64,000 nucleotides of DNA. Source: Ectocarpus siliculosus (taxonomy: Eukaryota > Sar > Phaeophyceae > Ectocarpales > Ectocarpaceae). The notes beneath the pieces are model-generated. The model saw only the letters and a list, made by a program, of their open reading frames with translations. It made no database searches and had not been told where the DNA came from. Location: NCBI GenBank assembly GCA_000310025.1, contig FN649728.1, forward strand, positions 3,346,804-3,410,803, given 5' to 3'. This document shows, piece after piece, positions 25,801 to 40,800 of the stretch. The position numbers were made by a program, and so were the translations under genes. Position 1 is the stretch's first letter, and every line of letters starts with the position of its first letter.

Positions 25801-28800
25801 CTAGTCGGCCATGATTCAACCAACGGACGACACGAACGCCTTACCTCCCCAACCTAGCCGGACCGAGTAGGACCATCTGCTATGACGCTTTAACGTTGCC
25901 CGACTCCCTCGCGTGGCGACGAATTATCAGAGAATCTAGGCACCCCCAGTACTCCTCTTGGACGGCTGCCGTGGTGAGATGCGACGAGACTGAAGAGCGG
26001 GGCGGCAAACATTGGGCGGGAGGGTGTCGTTTCCTCGAGTACGGGGGCTTCACTTGGCACCTCCGGTAAGCTACCCAGTCAACGCTAGGACTCTGGGACG
26101 CCCGGCAGTGCCTCACGAAAAGGTCATGACCAATGCCGGCTGGCCATACCTCAGCATGATTTAACCGAGAGCTTCACCGGACCGTGATGGTCGACATGCT
26201 CTACGTAAACAGGCTGTCCCCCCCACCCGGAGATGCTTCAGCTACGCGTGAGGATTTCCCGGTGGTGACAGTGACGAAAGAAACAATCACGGCGAAATGG
26301 AGTGGAGATGGCGATCAGGTGCGACAATCGATTTCGTCCTTAAGGGACTGCTTCGAACGCCGTACGTGTGTGTCTGTGGATGGGATTTTGCACACCCTGT
26401 GGTGGAGAGGATAGAACTTGGCGCGTGCCCAAGCATCAAAGAGTTTCGTTTGGTTTCCTTGTCGGGTACTGTCATGATGCAGGTTTTTCGTGACCAGAGG
26501 CCCTACGTTGAGAGCCCGAACATGTTGAAAAGACCGCCCGCCTGTTGTGAACGTAGGAAAGGTCTTGAATTCCCGTAGCCGATATATTTGGCGCTCGGGG
26601 CCGACGATTCATCTACTCGTTCGCTGCCCAGGTTGTATCTGAACGCTTCGGCGATCATTCTCAATCTGGAGGAGAAGACAGTGCGCACGAAGAGGATTTG
26701 GGACGAACAAACCTCATCGATCCTTTCTTTTGCCAAAGAGGAAGGTGTGGAAAAAAAAAGTGCTTTCGAGATGTAGATTTTATTTTGTTGGTCTGGTTTG
26801 TGATTTCGGGTCGAGCTTGTTGTCCGTTTCGTGTACTTATGGGTAAAAATGTCGACAAATGTTCAAGCGGGTTTGCTGCCGGTTGTATGGAAACATAACT
26901 TCAAACGGTTGGCCTGCTCCACGACGGACTGTCGGAGGTGGTTTTTTCACCAACGCGGGACAAGACACCTTTTTTTCATCCTTCTATAATGTGACCCACA
27001 TCGTTCCAACAACGTCATTTTTGCTGTCTTCACAGCTGCGAACGCATGTTGGAGGGTCTAGCGGCGGCGACACCGTACCTCGTGAGGCTGAGGGCCTACA
27101 ACCGGAATGGCTTCGGTCCCTGGATGTCATCTACCACTGATGTAAGGACGATCGCGTGATCTCGCGTGGAAACGATTCGCTCGAAGCCCCTGTACCGCGG
27201 ACGGTAGATCCGCGGTCGTCGACCGAGAGCAAGGAGTTTGACTCGATTTCCCCCCTCAAGAGAAGAGCAAATGATGAAGCGGCAAGTTTGGCTGGCTTCG
27301 GCCCCAAAGCTTCGTCTATCACGTAGGTAGCTTCGGCATATATGCTCTCATCCTCCACAGACAATCAAGCGCCTCTCAACCTGCTGGACACGACCGGCCT
27401 TTACTTCGAAACTCTTGGCTCTCGCAGCGCTTTGGTAGTGTGCGAACGACCTGCACGACAGCCGTCCTCGTTGATTCTCCTAAGAACCCCGATGCTAACG
27501 CGAGCGCGTGCGTTCCGTCACGAAACAATTGAACGGTTGAGACACCCGTGCACAGCATATTCCCCCTTCGGCGTCCCTTCGCGGGTTCCTACGCACGTCG
27601 TTTCGGTGTTTGCATGGCGTAGTAGATGTCTGTGGGAACGACGGGAGGAGGAGCTGCCGGGATCAGCACAAATACCGTACCGGTGACCCCAGCTCCCAAA
27701 GCTCCGAAGCTTTCATCTTCAACCCCAACCAGCCTCACCGTGTTTGTGGACACGGCAAGCACGACCGGAGCGGCGGAGATCGAGGTGAGAAGTCAATTTC
27801 AGGAAACTGATTCCCTTGAGATTCTTAGGCGTGGCGGTACTATGAACTCCAGGAATCGCCACACGTCCCAAGTAGATCGGTCGAAAGGCCAACGAGGACG
27901 CTGAGGAGGCCCATGCCCAGTGTATGTTGAGTAAAACGGTCCAATCGAGATCCAAGCCTTTCCATGTATCACCTCGAAGAGCACCGCCGTTTGGTGTTCG
28001 GAAAGAACAAATTTGTACAATTTTCAACTCTGGTCAGCGATTTCCATAACGAACAAAGCAGTATCAATCCAAGCACAAAACGACTTCATAACGACTGCAT
28101 TGGTTGTGATTCGTGCGGCCAGCCTCCGTCGCAGATTTAGACTATTTCACGACGTGCCAGCAAGCGCCACCAACGTGCCGAATCAGGCAGCAGAGAACAC
28201 TCCCGATCGTTGCAGCATGAGGGGCTCTCGTCCGTATTTTAGCACTGACGAACTGACTGTGATGTGTCTTGTCGCTTCGGGCGATTACATCGAGGTCGAC
28301 CCAACCGGAGATGGAGGGGCACCGTCTGAAGCTTGAAAACGTGCAAAAGAGCCACCTTACAGGGAAAGAAACGCATCGTCATCTCTGACATTTCGGGTGG
28401 AATCACTAACGCTCACAGAACGCGTGAGTGGAATTGCTACGTGTCTCTGGGGCAGTTCCATTTTCCAAGGCTGCCCTGTTTTGAATCGGTTTGGCCAGCG
28501 CCACTGCTGTGGTTTCGATTCTACCGGTTTTTGCGTCTGCGGTACGCACTTCGCAGGCCTACGAGTTCGAAGTCCAGCGGCACGAGGATGACGGCTACAG
28601 CGGGGACACCACGCGGTGGATTCCGGTCTCAACACACGCCGACGACAACAGCGATGCCGCAGTGCCGCTGACAACAGCAACGGAGCTGTCGCCGTCCAGC
28701 AGCTACCGCTTCAGGGTGAGGGCCCGGCACAGCAACGGGCTTAGCCTGCTCAGCGGCGTGTCGGAGCCTTTTACCACAGGCAAGATAAACGTTGAGCACA

Positions 28801-31800
28801 TGAAAAACGGATTTAAACTTGTGCTGAAAGCAGGTTGTGAAAGGGCGACTACAGATGTTTCATGGTGGCGTTAGCGAGCTTTCGAAGCAACGGCCATATG
28901 TGTGTATTATTCGTTGCTGAGTCAACTTGAGGTTTGAAGCTTGCGATGCTTGGTGTCGCGCACAGTGTAGGCGCAACTTTGGTCCGAGGGTAGACTTGTT
29001 GTTGAATCACGATGATGGTCGGTGAAACGTGAAGAATTCGGAGCTCGTCGGCGCTACGAGGGACAGCCAATCGACGAGCACACAACGCCAATCGCCACAG
29101 GCCTGGGACTGCCAACACCCTCGCCGTTGGCGCCTGCTGTGGACGTGACATCGATAACTTCCAGTACGATGGCGGTCAAGTGGTCGTCATGGGCACAGGC
29201 AGGTAGGTGATAGAGTCGGGGAACAATAGGCAAAATTTCTTGTGTTTCGTTGTTGTTTTCGACGATGTCGTCGTCGTTATTTCTGTTGACACCCAGGCGC
29301 AAGAGCTACGCGGCAAAGACACCGCAGCACGGACACTCGCAAGAGCGGGGAATATTCGAGGTTCTCAAACGTTGAAACCTGAGACGGGTGAAATCTACGG
29401 CGTGATGTTCCCACGAGTTAGTAACAATACATTCGCTGGTGAAGTTGGGCATGTCGATGTTAGTGGCCGAGAGACCCATTCGTGGTGATGGTATACGCCC
29501 GGGGGCGACAGGAACCGTTTGACGTCTCGACCATCTCGTTGTGTGCACATATATATGAAAGTTTTGTTTGCTGCCGCATGTTGGCAGGTGTCGAGTACAG
29601 CAGTTTCGAGGCTCAGTGGGAGCGGCTCGGCAGCGGCTACTGCCAAAATGCGTCGACCATCACCCAAGATCGGTAGGCTCCCCAACAAGCCTTGCTCGTT
29701 TGGCATCGAACTCTATGCTGCCCCCTCGAAAATGAGATTCCTTGACGCAGGAAAATAATACTCTAACCATTTTCTCTCACAACCAGGGGTTTGCTCTATC
29801 GGCAATCGTAACAGTCACAGCTTGGGCACAACCACCACGCCTTGTTGCCACTCATGCGTTGTCCTAAGATTAACCCAAAAGCAGTCCTGGCGTCCACAAG
29901 TCGAGCGTAACGTTGTTTTAGGGATCAGTTTTTTCTATGTTGGTTGCACTCGCCCAAGTAGCAGATACTGGAACTACCGACAGCTACAGTAGTCACCAAA
30001 CTCTTCGCGAAAACAACCCTTCTTCGTGCCGTGGACCGGCCATCGCAAACTCCTACAAATCGCGAAGGGGGAGCCAGGAGGAGTGGCGAGCAACCGCGGA
30101 AGGGCTCGAGGCCTACTCCCAGCACCGATTCCGGGTGCGAGCCGTCAACGCGGTCGGTGCCGGCGAGTGGTCCGCAGCTAGCGATTGGGCCAGGACCAAA
30201 GGGGACCCCTCGACTACTGCCGGCGTCGACGGCTTCGAGGCGGAGGCGGTCGATTCAGGTGATACGGTTTGTTCGCAGTGGCGCGCGGTGGGTTTGAGGG
30301 GAAATGAGTACCTTTCCTCTTCTTCCCTTTGATGGGCTACGTTGGTGCTCCGGGAGAGACACGACCATGACCCTCACATAGTAGTATACGTGAGGAAGAC
30401 AGTCCAAGTACCTGAATGGGTGGAAGTCGATGGAGAATGGACAGACCAGGGGGGCGTCCCACTACGTCACGGAGATAGAATAATCGTTGAACAGAATGAG
30501 AACATCGTCACTTGGCAAAGCATCGAAACATCGAAAAATCCATGTATGGTGGTGAATCACGCCTCCCCCATATTTTTCGGATCTCCTTGTTCGTGTGGTG
30601 GCAGAAAACAGAGGATACGCTCATGGCATGCGAAAGTCCCTGACGTGTAGCAATATCTTGCAAAAAGAACGAGAAAGATAGGTCGGTGCCTATTCCTGTT
30701 CTCGGCGCTTCAGGTCTCCCTGCGCGTGATCCCTTCCCCACACCACGATGCACCCTTCATTGTTACGCCGCACCCCCAAGATATTCCGGCTTCTGTGCTG
30801 CTCTCGGTGAGCGGAGAAGGGCAAACCCCAGGCCACGCCAAAGATTTCGACTATTACCACGGCATAGGGGTCGGCGGGAAGGTCTCCCTCGACGGCCAAG
30901 GGGGAGACGGGGGTCCGGGAGCGGCCGTCATCGTGTCGAGGATTCCGGGTGTCCCTTTACCGTCGCGGTCTTCGTTTTTCTTCACTGGTAAGAGAACACC
31001 TCCTGAAAACGTTTGGTCCACGGGTGCGAGGAGTAGACGGTATACAGAGCACAATTTCCATTGGTATCGGGTTTTGCGTTGCGCTTGCGATGATCGTGAG
31101 GGGAACTCGATTACGTTCCGAATGGTGTGTGGTGGTTGTCCGAGTGGGTCGAATAGGGAGGGGACTGTTTCCGTGACGCTGTCGCTTTCCCTGTTCTCCA
31201 ACAAACATGTCCCGGTAAGATTTTTTAAATATGGGTCGAAGTGCCGGAGCATGAAGAACCCACCGTAGCGAAATTTCATCTGTCGCTGTGCGCGTTGAGC
31301 GAACGAGGTCTTGAATGCACGCGAACCTCGCAGTCCGGCGCCATGTAGCACAACACCCTACAATAATGTCCAAGCTAAGTGCTAGGAACAATGTCGTGAA
31401 ATTTTGCACGTGTCGATTCCTAGTTTTGATGGTCGAACCGGGACGAGCGCGTTACTCTGACAACACATTTTTTGCGTAGAGCTCACGATAACGGTCCGAA
31501 CGTGCCGACGGCGCGGCAACTACGTAACTTCCGTGCACGGGTACAGGCGCCCCGGAGTTGTACGCAGTCCCAAGTCATTCGGGCGTGACGAGCGTCACTC
31601 TCAAACTGTGGGGAGCAGGTGGAGGAGGCGTTTTGACACTGGTAGCGGCCGCGGGTGCCCCTGGAGACAACCAAACTTCCAACGCGACCCAAGGTTTGAC
31701 CGCAGAGAAACAATCGAAGATCCTTGCAAGGTGGAGAGAATGGGCAATGGTATCCTCAGTCCTTCCTGGGTGCAGATCAATTCGTGAACAGTTAACACCC

Positions 31801-34800
31801 CGGGACGCACTCAGTGGGATGCTGGGGATGTTTCCTTAAGAACAGAACCAAGCTTGGGGCGAAAATGCACCGAAATCTTGTTTCCATCCGTTCCGTCCGG
31901 GGCATGCCCTGGATGCATGCCACCAGGAAACTATCAACTGAACGAGAGAACTTGGAGTCAACGACGAAGAGGATGCCCCTTGAATAGGAGAAACAAGAGA
32001 GAGAGCAATGATGTAGATCAGAGCAATGTCTTCGACCCATCCGAAATTCCATACGCCCGTCAAAACCCACAAAAGGCCGCAGTAGACCTCCAGGGCTAAT
32101 GGAGAATGGTCTTCTCTTATCTTAGTGACGAACATACTTAGGCAATTGAAGAGTTCCTTAGACCGAAGAGAAACAGGGCACAGAGTAACCACGTCCCGGG
32201 CGGTGATGCTACGTGTCGCAGTAGACACAGGTACCCCAGCAGAAACGTCACGAGATGCTGAATCTTGTTTAGCAAGCACTTCGAATCCGGAGACTGGAAC
32301 CCTATCGGCTATCCTTCTCCGCGCCCCTCCTGCCAGGGAAACCTTCAAACTGCATCGCGTGTCCGGGCGTGTCATCACACGAAATCTATTAGTCGAAGTC
32401 TGAGGGTTCAAAGCCGGTTGCGGCACCACCTATTCACAAACGTCCAGTCATGCTTGCTACCTATTTTTGATGCGCAACATTCAGTTTCTCCACGCCACCA
32501 AGATTGTATCAACATGATGAATGAATCGAGTCCGTCTATCATGGCCAGTGAAAAATACTGCTGTGATCGATAACCCACACGTTCAATATAGGTTGGAACT
32601 ATTACTGGTGGTTCAAAGCGTTGGCGAATCCCGCCCCACGAGCTCAACCGCCCCTGCAAAATTACCTCGCGTACGCCTCTGCAGTGCTGGGAGGGGGTGG
32701 AGGATTCTTGCAGGCTGAAGTGAAGGTGTCTCCGGGGGAGATGCTTGAGGTCTTGGTCGGGGGTGGAGGTGGGGGAGCGCCCGGGGAAGCAGGAGGAGCA
32801 GGGGGCTTCAACGGGGGACAGCCAGGTGGGTAGACTTAATCGGAACGGATACCCTTTTTTCCTTGCAGGAAGGACACGCTCCTGCCCAACAAGGTCGTGG
32901 TCGAGCTCTCGGCACTCATACACTTGGTTCTCCGGCACGAGCTACGCTAGCAAGATTGGTGTGTTCAGGAAGCTGGGTGGGTTTGGGAAACGTGGTGGAA
33001 CCATCGATTAGTGCTTGATGTTCTCTCTGCTTACCCTTAGTGTGGAGCAGCTGTCCTACCTCTGTGACGTCGACGGTCGAAACATACGCATCACTCGTTC
33101 ATAAGAGGGAAGATCAAGTACGCAACAACCGAAACCTACCGGACACACAGACACACACAAAGGATATTGCGTTCTCTATAGAATCAGCATCATATGCCAA
33201 CCATGACACCTCAATCAACAACAGGGGGTAGTGGGGGGAGCGGAGCCGCGGGGGGTGGGGGGTCAACCTCCGTGCTGCGAAGGGACGGGAAACGCCTAGT
33301 TGCAGCAGCCGGAGGCGGTGGCGGCGCGGGAAATGCCGAAAACTGCTGCTCCGAGGGCGGCGCCGGCGGCGGGGTCAGGGGTACCGACGGAGGCAGCCCG
33401 GCCCTCGATCAGATGGTGGTCAACACGGGAGGGGGAGGGGAATGCCAGAACGGATGGTGTTCAGCATCCGAGGTATGTTTCCCGCGGTCCCCGAACCTCA
33501 ATACCTTTACGCTGGCAACGTCTTCGGATAAGGGTTAATAGGGGGCTAAGGCCTCGGTGGCGGAGAGAGAGCTCTCACGTTGGTCACGGACAGAATGCCG
33601 GTGCGGCCGGGAAAATGTCGTCGTGCCGACCAAGATATCATCGAGTAATGCACTAACGAGAGGCGACTGCCTTATACATTTGAAAGCTCCCCGCGTGAGT
33701 CGTGTCCGCAGAAACTATTTCAGAATATGTAGTGATGTATTGTACTACATACAACCTTGCCATTTTGATCGCAACGCGTGCACGACACGAGAGAAGGCGG
33801 ATGCAGTGTCGTATGAAGGCATTGAGAATTGGGTCACAACTGGGGGAAGCGGCGGAAGCACCGTCCAGGGAGGGCTCGGAGGCAAATCGGACGTCTTCGA
33901 CTGGGTGGACGGAGGTGGTGGGCGTCAAGGAGCAGTTTCATCCCCTCGTAGCGGGGAGAGTTCAATGCCAATCGTCTTCAGGGGAACCGGGTGAGAGGAC
34001 GATCATGGAACTCAATATCGAGACGCCTGGGAAACCAGTCTTTCGTTCCGTATTCGCTGCGAAACCAACGTCCTGCGGCCGAACGCAGTGGTGCGATAGG
34101 GGAGGGAGTGCTCCTTGTTCGACGTGAAAGGGTTGTTTTCCAAGTAGGACTCACGTACGTACAAGTCAGAGCCACGAACGAGTTTGCCAGCCTGTGGCGA
34201 AGGATCCTGTACTTAAGACGACAGGAGGTGGCATTCCCGTGAGCACCTACGGTTTTAGGACGCGGATTCACGCACCAGAACGAACCGCATCATCTGGAAT
34301 GACAGATGGTGTTGGTCCTACCATACCGTTGAAACCCCCTCCGTCCTTGTCCGGTAGTTTTTTGTCAGGGTAAAGTATCGGCTTCCCCACCAGTTGTGGA
34401 AAGGTCGGAATTGCTCCTTGTTTTCAAAGGTGGTTTCCGTCCCCAACCAGGGAGGCTTGATCCATGATGGCATCGGGCCTGCTCATCACCGGAACCAACA
34501 CTGGCATATCGCATAGATTCGAGTTCGGCAGGCAAGAGTAAATAAAGGAACCCAGAGGGTTGGTCCATGAAAATGCCGATCGTGCCCGGGGATGGATGCC
34601 TAACAAACCCTCGGTAACTTCTTGAAGACCCACGAAGGAGTAGACCACAGTTATTGGTGCGGTAATTCATACCAAACTGTATTTCTGGCTAGTGTTCCTA
34701 ACTTAGCTTCGTCGCGTTGCTTCTGAGGGTTCACCGCGCTTCCGCTCTTGGAGCAGTTGTCCGATCTTGGTCTCGAGTCCGCACCCAGTCTCACTCCCCA

Positions 34801-37800
34801 ACCCGCCCCGCCACACAACACCAAATTTCCTTCGTCACGTCCAGCTCCCGCCCAGCCACGCCTGGCCGCTCCTTAACCGGGGGCATAGGGGCAAACGGTG
34901 CGAGAGGGGGCGGAGGCGGCGGGGGCGGTTTCTACGGTGGCGGAGGGGGCGGATCCGGACAGCAGGGGGCGGGGGGCGGGGGTGGATCTTCTCACGCTGA
35001 CACCGGTGCGCTGGCCTTGGACCACAGGACCAACGAGTGGGGGTCGGGGGGAGAGGACGGCGTGAGGGTCGTGGAGGTTGGGGAGAGTTGGGTCGAGGTG
35101 GAATGGCGGGCGGTGGTGGGCGCCGTCGCTGGAGAGCAGCCAATGTTTTACGAGGTGTGTGCCGTGGTGGCATTGGCTAGGAGATAAAGTTGTGCGTAAG
35201 AAGCAGTTGTTCGTAGAAGGTCTCGAGTGAAAGTGTGTATCAGTGATGACTCACGCCGACAGATTAGCTTCGCTGTTGGAGTTGGGGTCTGGACATGAAG
35301 GTCAACGTCGGTACAACCCACGCCAACGGGCAACACTGCCTCGAAATCATCGAGAAAACACATGAAGACAACCAGGACAGTGCGGGTTATGGCAAGTTAT
35401 TGTAAAGGAAACATACGCACCAGGGGGAACAGCGAAAATAAAGTCCCTGTAACCTAAGAGTGAAGGTTTTTCTACTCCCTCTGGTGTGCACATTTCCTTT
35501 TCAATAACACAAATAACTTGGCTTAACCCGCATTCCTGGTTGTGTTAATGTATTTTTCTCGGTGAATTCCAGGCAACGTTGCCCGATGGTGTGGCTGTAC
35601 CGACGTTGACCTTCATATCCAGACCCCGTTGCGCGCGGTTGGTCAGAAAAATATCTATATATCGTCCAGTATAACCGCGTGAGTATCTCGATACAACACC
35701 CCCTGACGCACCTAGCGTGCGACGCAGCAAGCGTGCGTGCAATTGAGAACTCCCCACCAAACGCTCGGATTTCTTCTTGGCAGGTCGAGATTTCCGAGGG
35801 GAATGGCAATGAAGACTTTCGCCTGTCTGCAAGAGTGGACGCGTTCGACGGATACAGCCCATCCGCGATGTCGTCTTACTCCCACGACGTCGGCGATACC
35901 TCGTCCGTGTTTCTGAGTGCAGTCCTTTCGGCCCTCAGCCCGAACTCTGACTTCGATGTGCGAGTTGTTCCAATTTCGAGGTGTGTCGACGGGAAGAAAC
36001 TCTACAGTAGTAGCACGACTTCAAGGTGTCGTTTGTATGCTTAGCAGTATTGATTGACGTGGAGGGCCCACGGAGAAGGTGGCTTGGGTTCGGTTGGGGC
36101 GAGGCAGGGTTGCTTCATAGACGGGTCCTTCCTGACCCTGCGGAGGAAGAGATACATTCATCGCCGGGTTTGGGCCATGCAACCTTGTGCATATGTAAAA
36201 CGCATGACGTGCGGGGGGCTCGAGATCAAGGCGCAGGCGATAACCGTAACAATCTTGTGGAAACTCTGCAACGTCAAATCGAGAGTACAACCCTGGAAAG
36301 AAATCTTTTCCGGTTCACTAATGTCGCGACACCCACCCCGCCGTCGTTTTTCTTCGCCCTGTTGACGATATGGCGACTGCAAGATTGGGGACAGGAACTC
36401 CATCAGCCGTGGTCCGCTTCTCAACGAGTGCACTCCCCGTCAACGAATGGGAATGGGTGAGAAAAGCATATTGTTTTCATGTTGCCGTAAGTTGAGAACA
36501 AAGTATGTGAGTTTTATGCCGTTTGTCGGGTCGAACTTCCGACGAATTGTTTTCTTGAGCGCACTTGCCAAAGACCTGAGATCCCTTTTACTTTGTGACC
36601 ACGAAATCGACGGGCTGATACAGATCATCCCACGCCCCTCTTGGCCGGAGCGACATGGGCGCGGACTCACGGGTCCCGAACTCGGGAGGACTGGTTCATG
36701 GGACACGGATCTGGCGTCTATGGAGGTACCGAACAAAATCACAATAAGTCTAGGTGTTGGCTATAACTCGGCCAAGCCAGCCTTGGACCCCTCTCAAGCC
36801 GCGGGAACCATACAGAGCGAGAGGAGGAGAGATAAAAAGATCAGCGTGTCTCGGCACGGATATGTGGCACACCTACGTCCTCACGAAAAGCTTGCACCAG
36901 GAAAAAGGGGGAAAACTTGGAAATTTGTCTGTACGTCGTTGTGTGGCGCTATTGAATAAGGTGGTCGTTTACGCCGTGCATAAATATGTGGATGTTTGCG
37001 AGCCTGATCTCGCAACTTTCCGCTGAGCAGCCTCTTGCTTGCCCATCTCTGTGGCTGAAAAGCAAATAGACCGTTCCAGCGATCGTTCGCTTGGTATGTG
37101 ATCATGCTGACCTGAGTCATGATTCTGGACCTAGCATTCAAAAGCTTCAAACATACAATCACGTGAGTCTCTCAAATTCGGTGCGCACTTGCTGCATACA
37201 GGCAGAGGGGGGCGGATTATCGAATCCCCCGACAGAGATGAGGCAGGAGCTTCCCTCGCCAAGATCGGGTCACACGATGGTGGTCATCGCCGGAAAGGTA
37301 TGCCGGCGGATATTTTATTCCGCACACGCCCCCGCTGTTCAATGCCCATACTCTTCCCGCTTGAACTGCACTCAAGTTCGACATCTTCCCACACTGGTAA
37401 CTCCGCACGAAGTGTCAAAGACCATCCCGACGGCACTTCTATTACATTTTCCAGGTGTACATGTTTGGAGGTATTTCAGCGAAACCTTTGTGTTCCTCAG
37501 CGACAGTGGGTTCTACCGCCCTTGGAGATACCGCGGGAGGGGCAAACACCGACGATTGCATGGGGGGCGACTCTTTCAGGTGGGTACTGGCTCTTCTACT
37601 GAATGGTACGTCCCGTAGACGCTGCAATAGTTACTGTCGTTTACCGCTGTTGATCCATGTGAAAGCTCATTGATATTTCGTAGGCTATTTCACTCCTGCG
37701 TGCATCTTAGAGATCGGTTCCCGACGGGCGCAAAACCCTCTCCTTGTTTGTCGTATGAGAATACATTCTCGATCATCAACAGTGCAACATATTTACGCGT

Positions 37801-40800
37801 CTCTCTCGAAATCTACCAGGTCAGGTGTTTTCCCGACAGTACGAATTCGCCAAGACAGTATTAATGATGATCATGTTGTGTTGTTCCAAGTGGTCCCTAA
37901 CTTTGTCCGCTTTCGTTCAAAACCGAATCGTGTGCGAAAAAACAAGCGTCTTTCGGCCGACAACATGTGTGAGGAACTTCTGCAAGTTGGTGTTGTACGC
38001 TGCACCGCGTCTAGAACATATCGAAACTAGCTCAAGACGCGCCCTTTTCTGCGAACGTTGTATACCCTCGCGGCACGGACGGCTGATCCTCACGACGATA
38101 GCGCCGAGCTGTGGGAATTCAACCCGTCAACAAGCGTGTGGACGGAAGTCCTGGTCAATGTCGACGGAAATGCCCCCCCGGCGCGTGACGGACATACCGC
38201 TAGCGTAGTCGGCTCGAAAATGGTTGTCTTCGGTGGTAGAGGAAATGGATCCGACTCCGATGCTCAAGCCGGGAGGGGGTCGAACACCGCCTTGCTTGAA
38301 GACGAGTGGGCAATCGATCTCGACCTAAGCCAGCTCATCACCATCTCCACCAACTTTTCCACGGTGGGTGCCTGAATGCTGTATTGAGTCTTTGGGCGTG
38401 ACCGACGCCTGATGTATGACGCTGGTTTGGGGTGAGTCTGCTTCTTTGCTCCAATCAAGCAAGAACTCGCCAGCCAGACAGCTCGGGTGACATCATTATC
38501 GCGCCAGCTGGTTCATGTCAGCATCAACCCTTACTCGGTCGCCAAGTGTTGTGCCAATGATGTTCTCGTTCTCTCCCGGATGTCATCGAAAAGTTGGATA
38601 CGCGGGACAGCGACCGTTTCTTTTTGGTATCCAAGCGCTGACAGTATCAAACGAAATCCATATAGAGTGTGTGCAGCAAATACTTGTGTTGTTCATCCCT
38701 CGTTAGGTGCTTCGCGTGAATCGTGTTGTTGTTGCCGCTGTTGTGTTCATATTGTTGCTACCGTTTCTGGTGATCAGACCAACCCGTTCAGCCGTCACCA
38801 CATAGTCTACATGTTCGACGCGACAAAATCAAAGACCCGCGGTCTTCCTCGTCTACGCTCGCTCTTCGCCTTTGACACCCCAACACGAATAACACCCCAC
38901 CAGAACATCCGTGAGGGCGGCCAGATCTTCATCCCTCTCGTCGTGGAGCAGACAGAAGCGCAGCGGGCCGAAGCAGACGTGGACATGTGCGTCACTGACT
39001 TGTCAGTTGCCGTAGAGATCGATCACGACTGCATCCAACAGCTTCAGCTGACGCTCTACGGCCCCGGACCACCCCCGGGAGACACGAGCCCGCTTGGAGA
39101 CGTGTCGAGAGCTGAGCCGGCCGTGCTAGTCCTTGGCGGTGGCATCTCAGACTGTGCGTCCGACGTCGACCTGTTTGGGGATGGAAACGACGGCGCGGCT
39201 GGCGACGCTTCCTATGGAGGGTGCGTGGATGGAATGGACGTGTCCTTCGAAGATTCTGCGGAGAGCGGCGTGTGGGAGGGCTGCAACAACAGGAGGTACG
39301 CACGCGCCGGCGACGGTGTCAGGTACCTTACCGTTGCGACCTCGTCGATATCAGCGATATACGTTCTGGCACGACACGCCGGAACCATGCACGAGGTCCA
39401 CACGACTAAGCCAGAGAGACTTTGCGATTTTCCGGCCACGCGTTTTGAGTCTATGTACGTGGATTCTTCGTCGCCCCTGCTTCTTTAGCATGGTTCGCAG
39501 TCCCCTTCACGCCTGTGATATAGCCTGAAGGTTGGAAACGCAGGTTAACAACCTATGACTCGAAAACCACGAGCCTCGTGTGGGGACCCACTTTCCTCAA
39601 TCGCTTACTCTACGGAAACGCCGCTGTGGAGATGAACACGTGCACCGTGAGAAGGAAATTTTCAGTACCCTCCATTTACTGTACACCAATCGTGCAGCCC
39701 GCTCAGGGGGACATTCAAGGCCGCAGATCGGTTGTTGGTTGGTCGGTTCCTCCGCATGCCGGCCGAAGGGGAATGGACTCTTGGCGTGCTTGACAACGCG
39801 GTCGACGGAAGCAACGGGACCGTGACCCGCTGGTCTCTCGACGTCGAGATTCGCCCGTGCGATTGGCGATCGGCACTCCGGTCAGTTTCAGCGGTGTAGA
39901 TGCGTGGTGTAGTACGCCGCTGTAGGTGTTGACTGACAGCGTACAAGCTCTTCGTACAAAGAGGTTGATGGCTGCTAAAACGACGACTTTGATGTTTGGC
40001 CAACGTTTGAAAGTATGTATTGTGAAGAGAGAACGCGTATGATGCATGTATGAAAAAAGCGCTCCCAGCAGTACAGGAGTAGACATCTTACCGTCGCACA
40101 CGCCGATCTAACGATAGTGCTTGGCGCGCCCAATGGGCCCATCCGCAGTAGTGAAGGCGGAAATTCGTGCGTGCATCGACAGCAAGAATTCCTCTGCTAC
40201 TGATTACCCAGGAGCTCCGGCACCCGACGGCCTCCCTGTGCGACCGTTTCGCGTGTTTGCCCGCCTCCGCAGGTGGATCAACGTTTCCGGCGATGCGAGG
40301 CCTCCCGCACGGGCAAGGCACACAGCGGCCGTCGTCGACGGAGGCCGTTTCGTCTCGGGAGGCACGGGGAGTTTCGGGGCGCTGTCGGACCTCTGGCGAC
40401 GCGGAGAGGCCTCTTCAGAGTGGATGATCCTCGCTGAAGGCCCCGGTGTTCCCTTGGCATCCACTGGCCCTTACAACCCTCACGGGGCGAGCATCATGGT
40501 GTCTCCCTGGGGGATGCTTTCGATCGGGGGCATGCTGCCGGGACGTGGGGTGGAGTCAGCGACGGGCGTGTGGGTTTTGGACCCCGTGTCCAAACGTTGG
40601 CACTCCGTTGATGGCGATGGCGGGGTCGACGCGTCGTCGCCGGTGGGCAGGCAAGACGACAATCCGCCTTTTCTTTTCTGTTGAACACTGTTCAAGAGGC
40701 TTGCTTTACCCGCTAGAGAGAGAAGCTACTTTGTCGATGATAATACTAGTGTGAAGACTGCGAGACGAGGGGTTCGGGTGTGGGCCATCTCACTTGAGTT

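Noticed and set aside
35573-35678. Exon-like segment with AG acceptor and GTGAGT donor (CTDVDLH peptide)
   Set aside because: It breaks phase with both neighbours, while exon 34856-35154 joins exon 35784-35980 directly in phase and yields an intact FN3 strand order.
36626-36724. Open segment between CAG and GTACCG with a plausible peptide
   Set aside because: Would need phase 1, but the flanking exons are both phase 0 and join directly into a sensible Kelch start.
38487-38777. Upstream extension of the P-like exon frame
   Set aside because: The frame is open, but an acceptor at 38776-38777 joins the preceding Kelch exon in phase; the extension is intron-like and T-rich.
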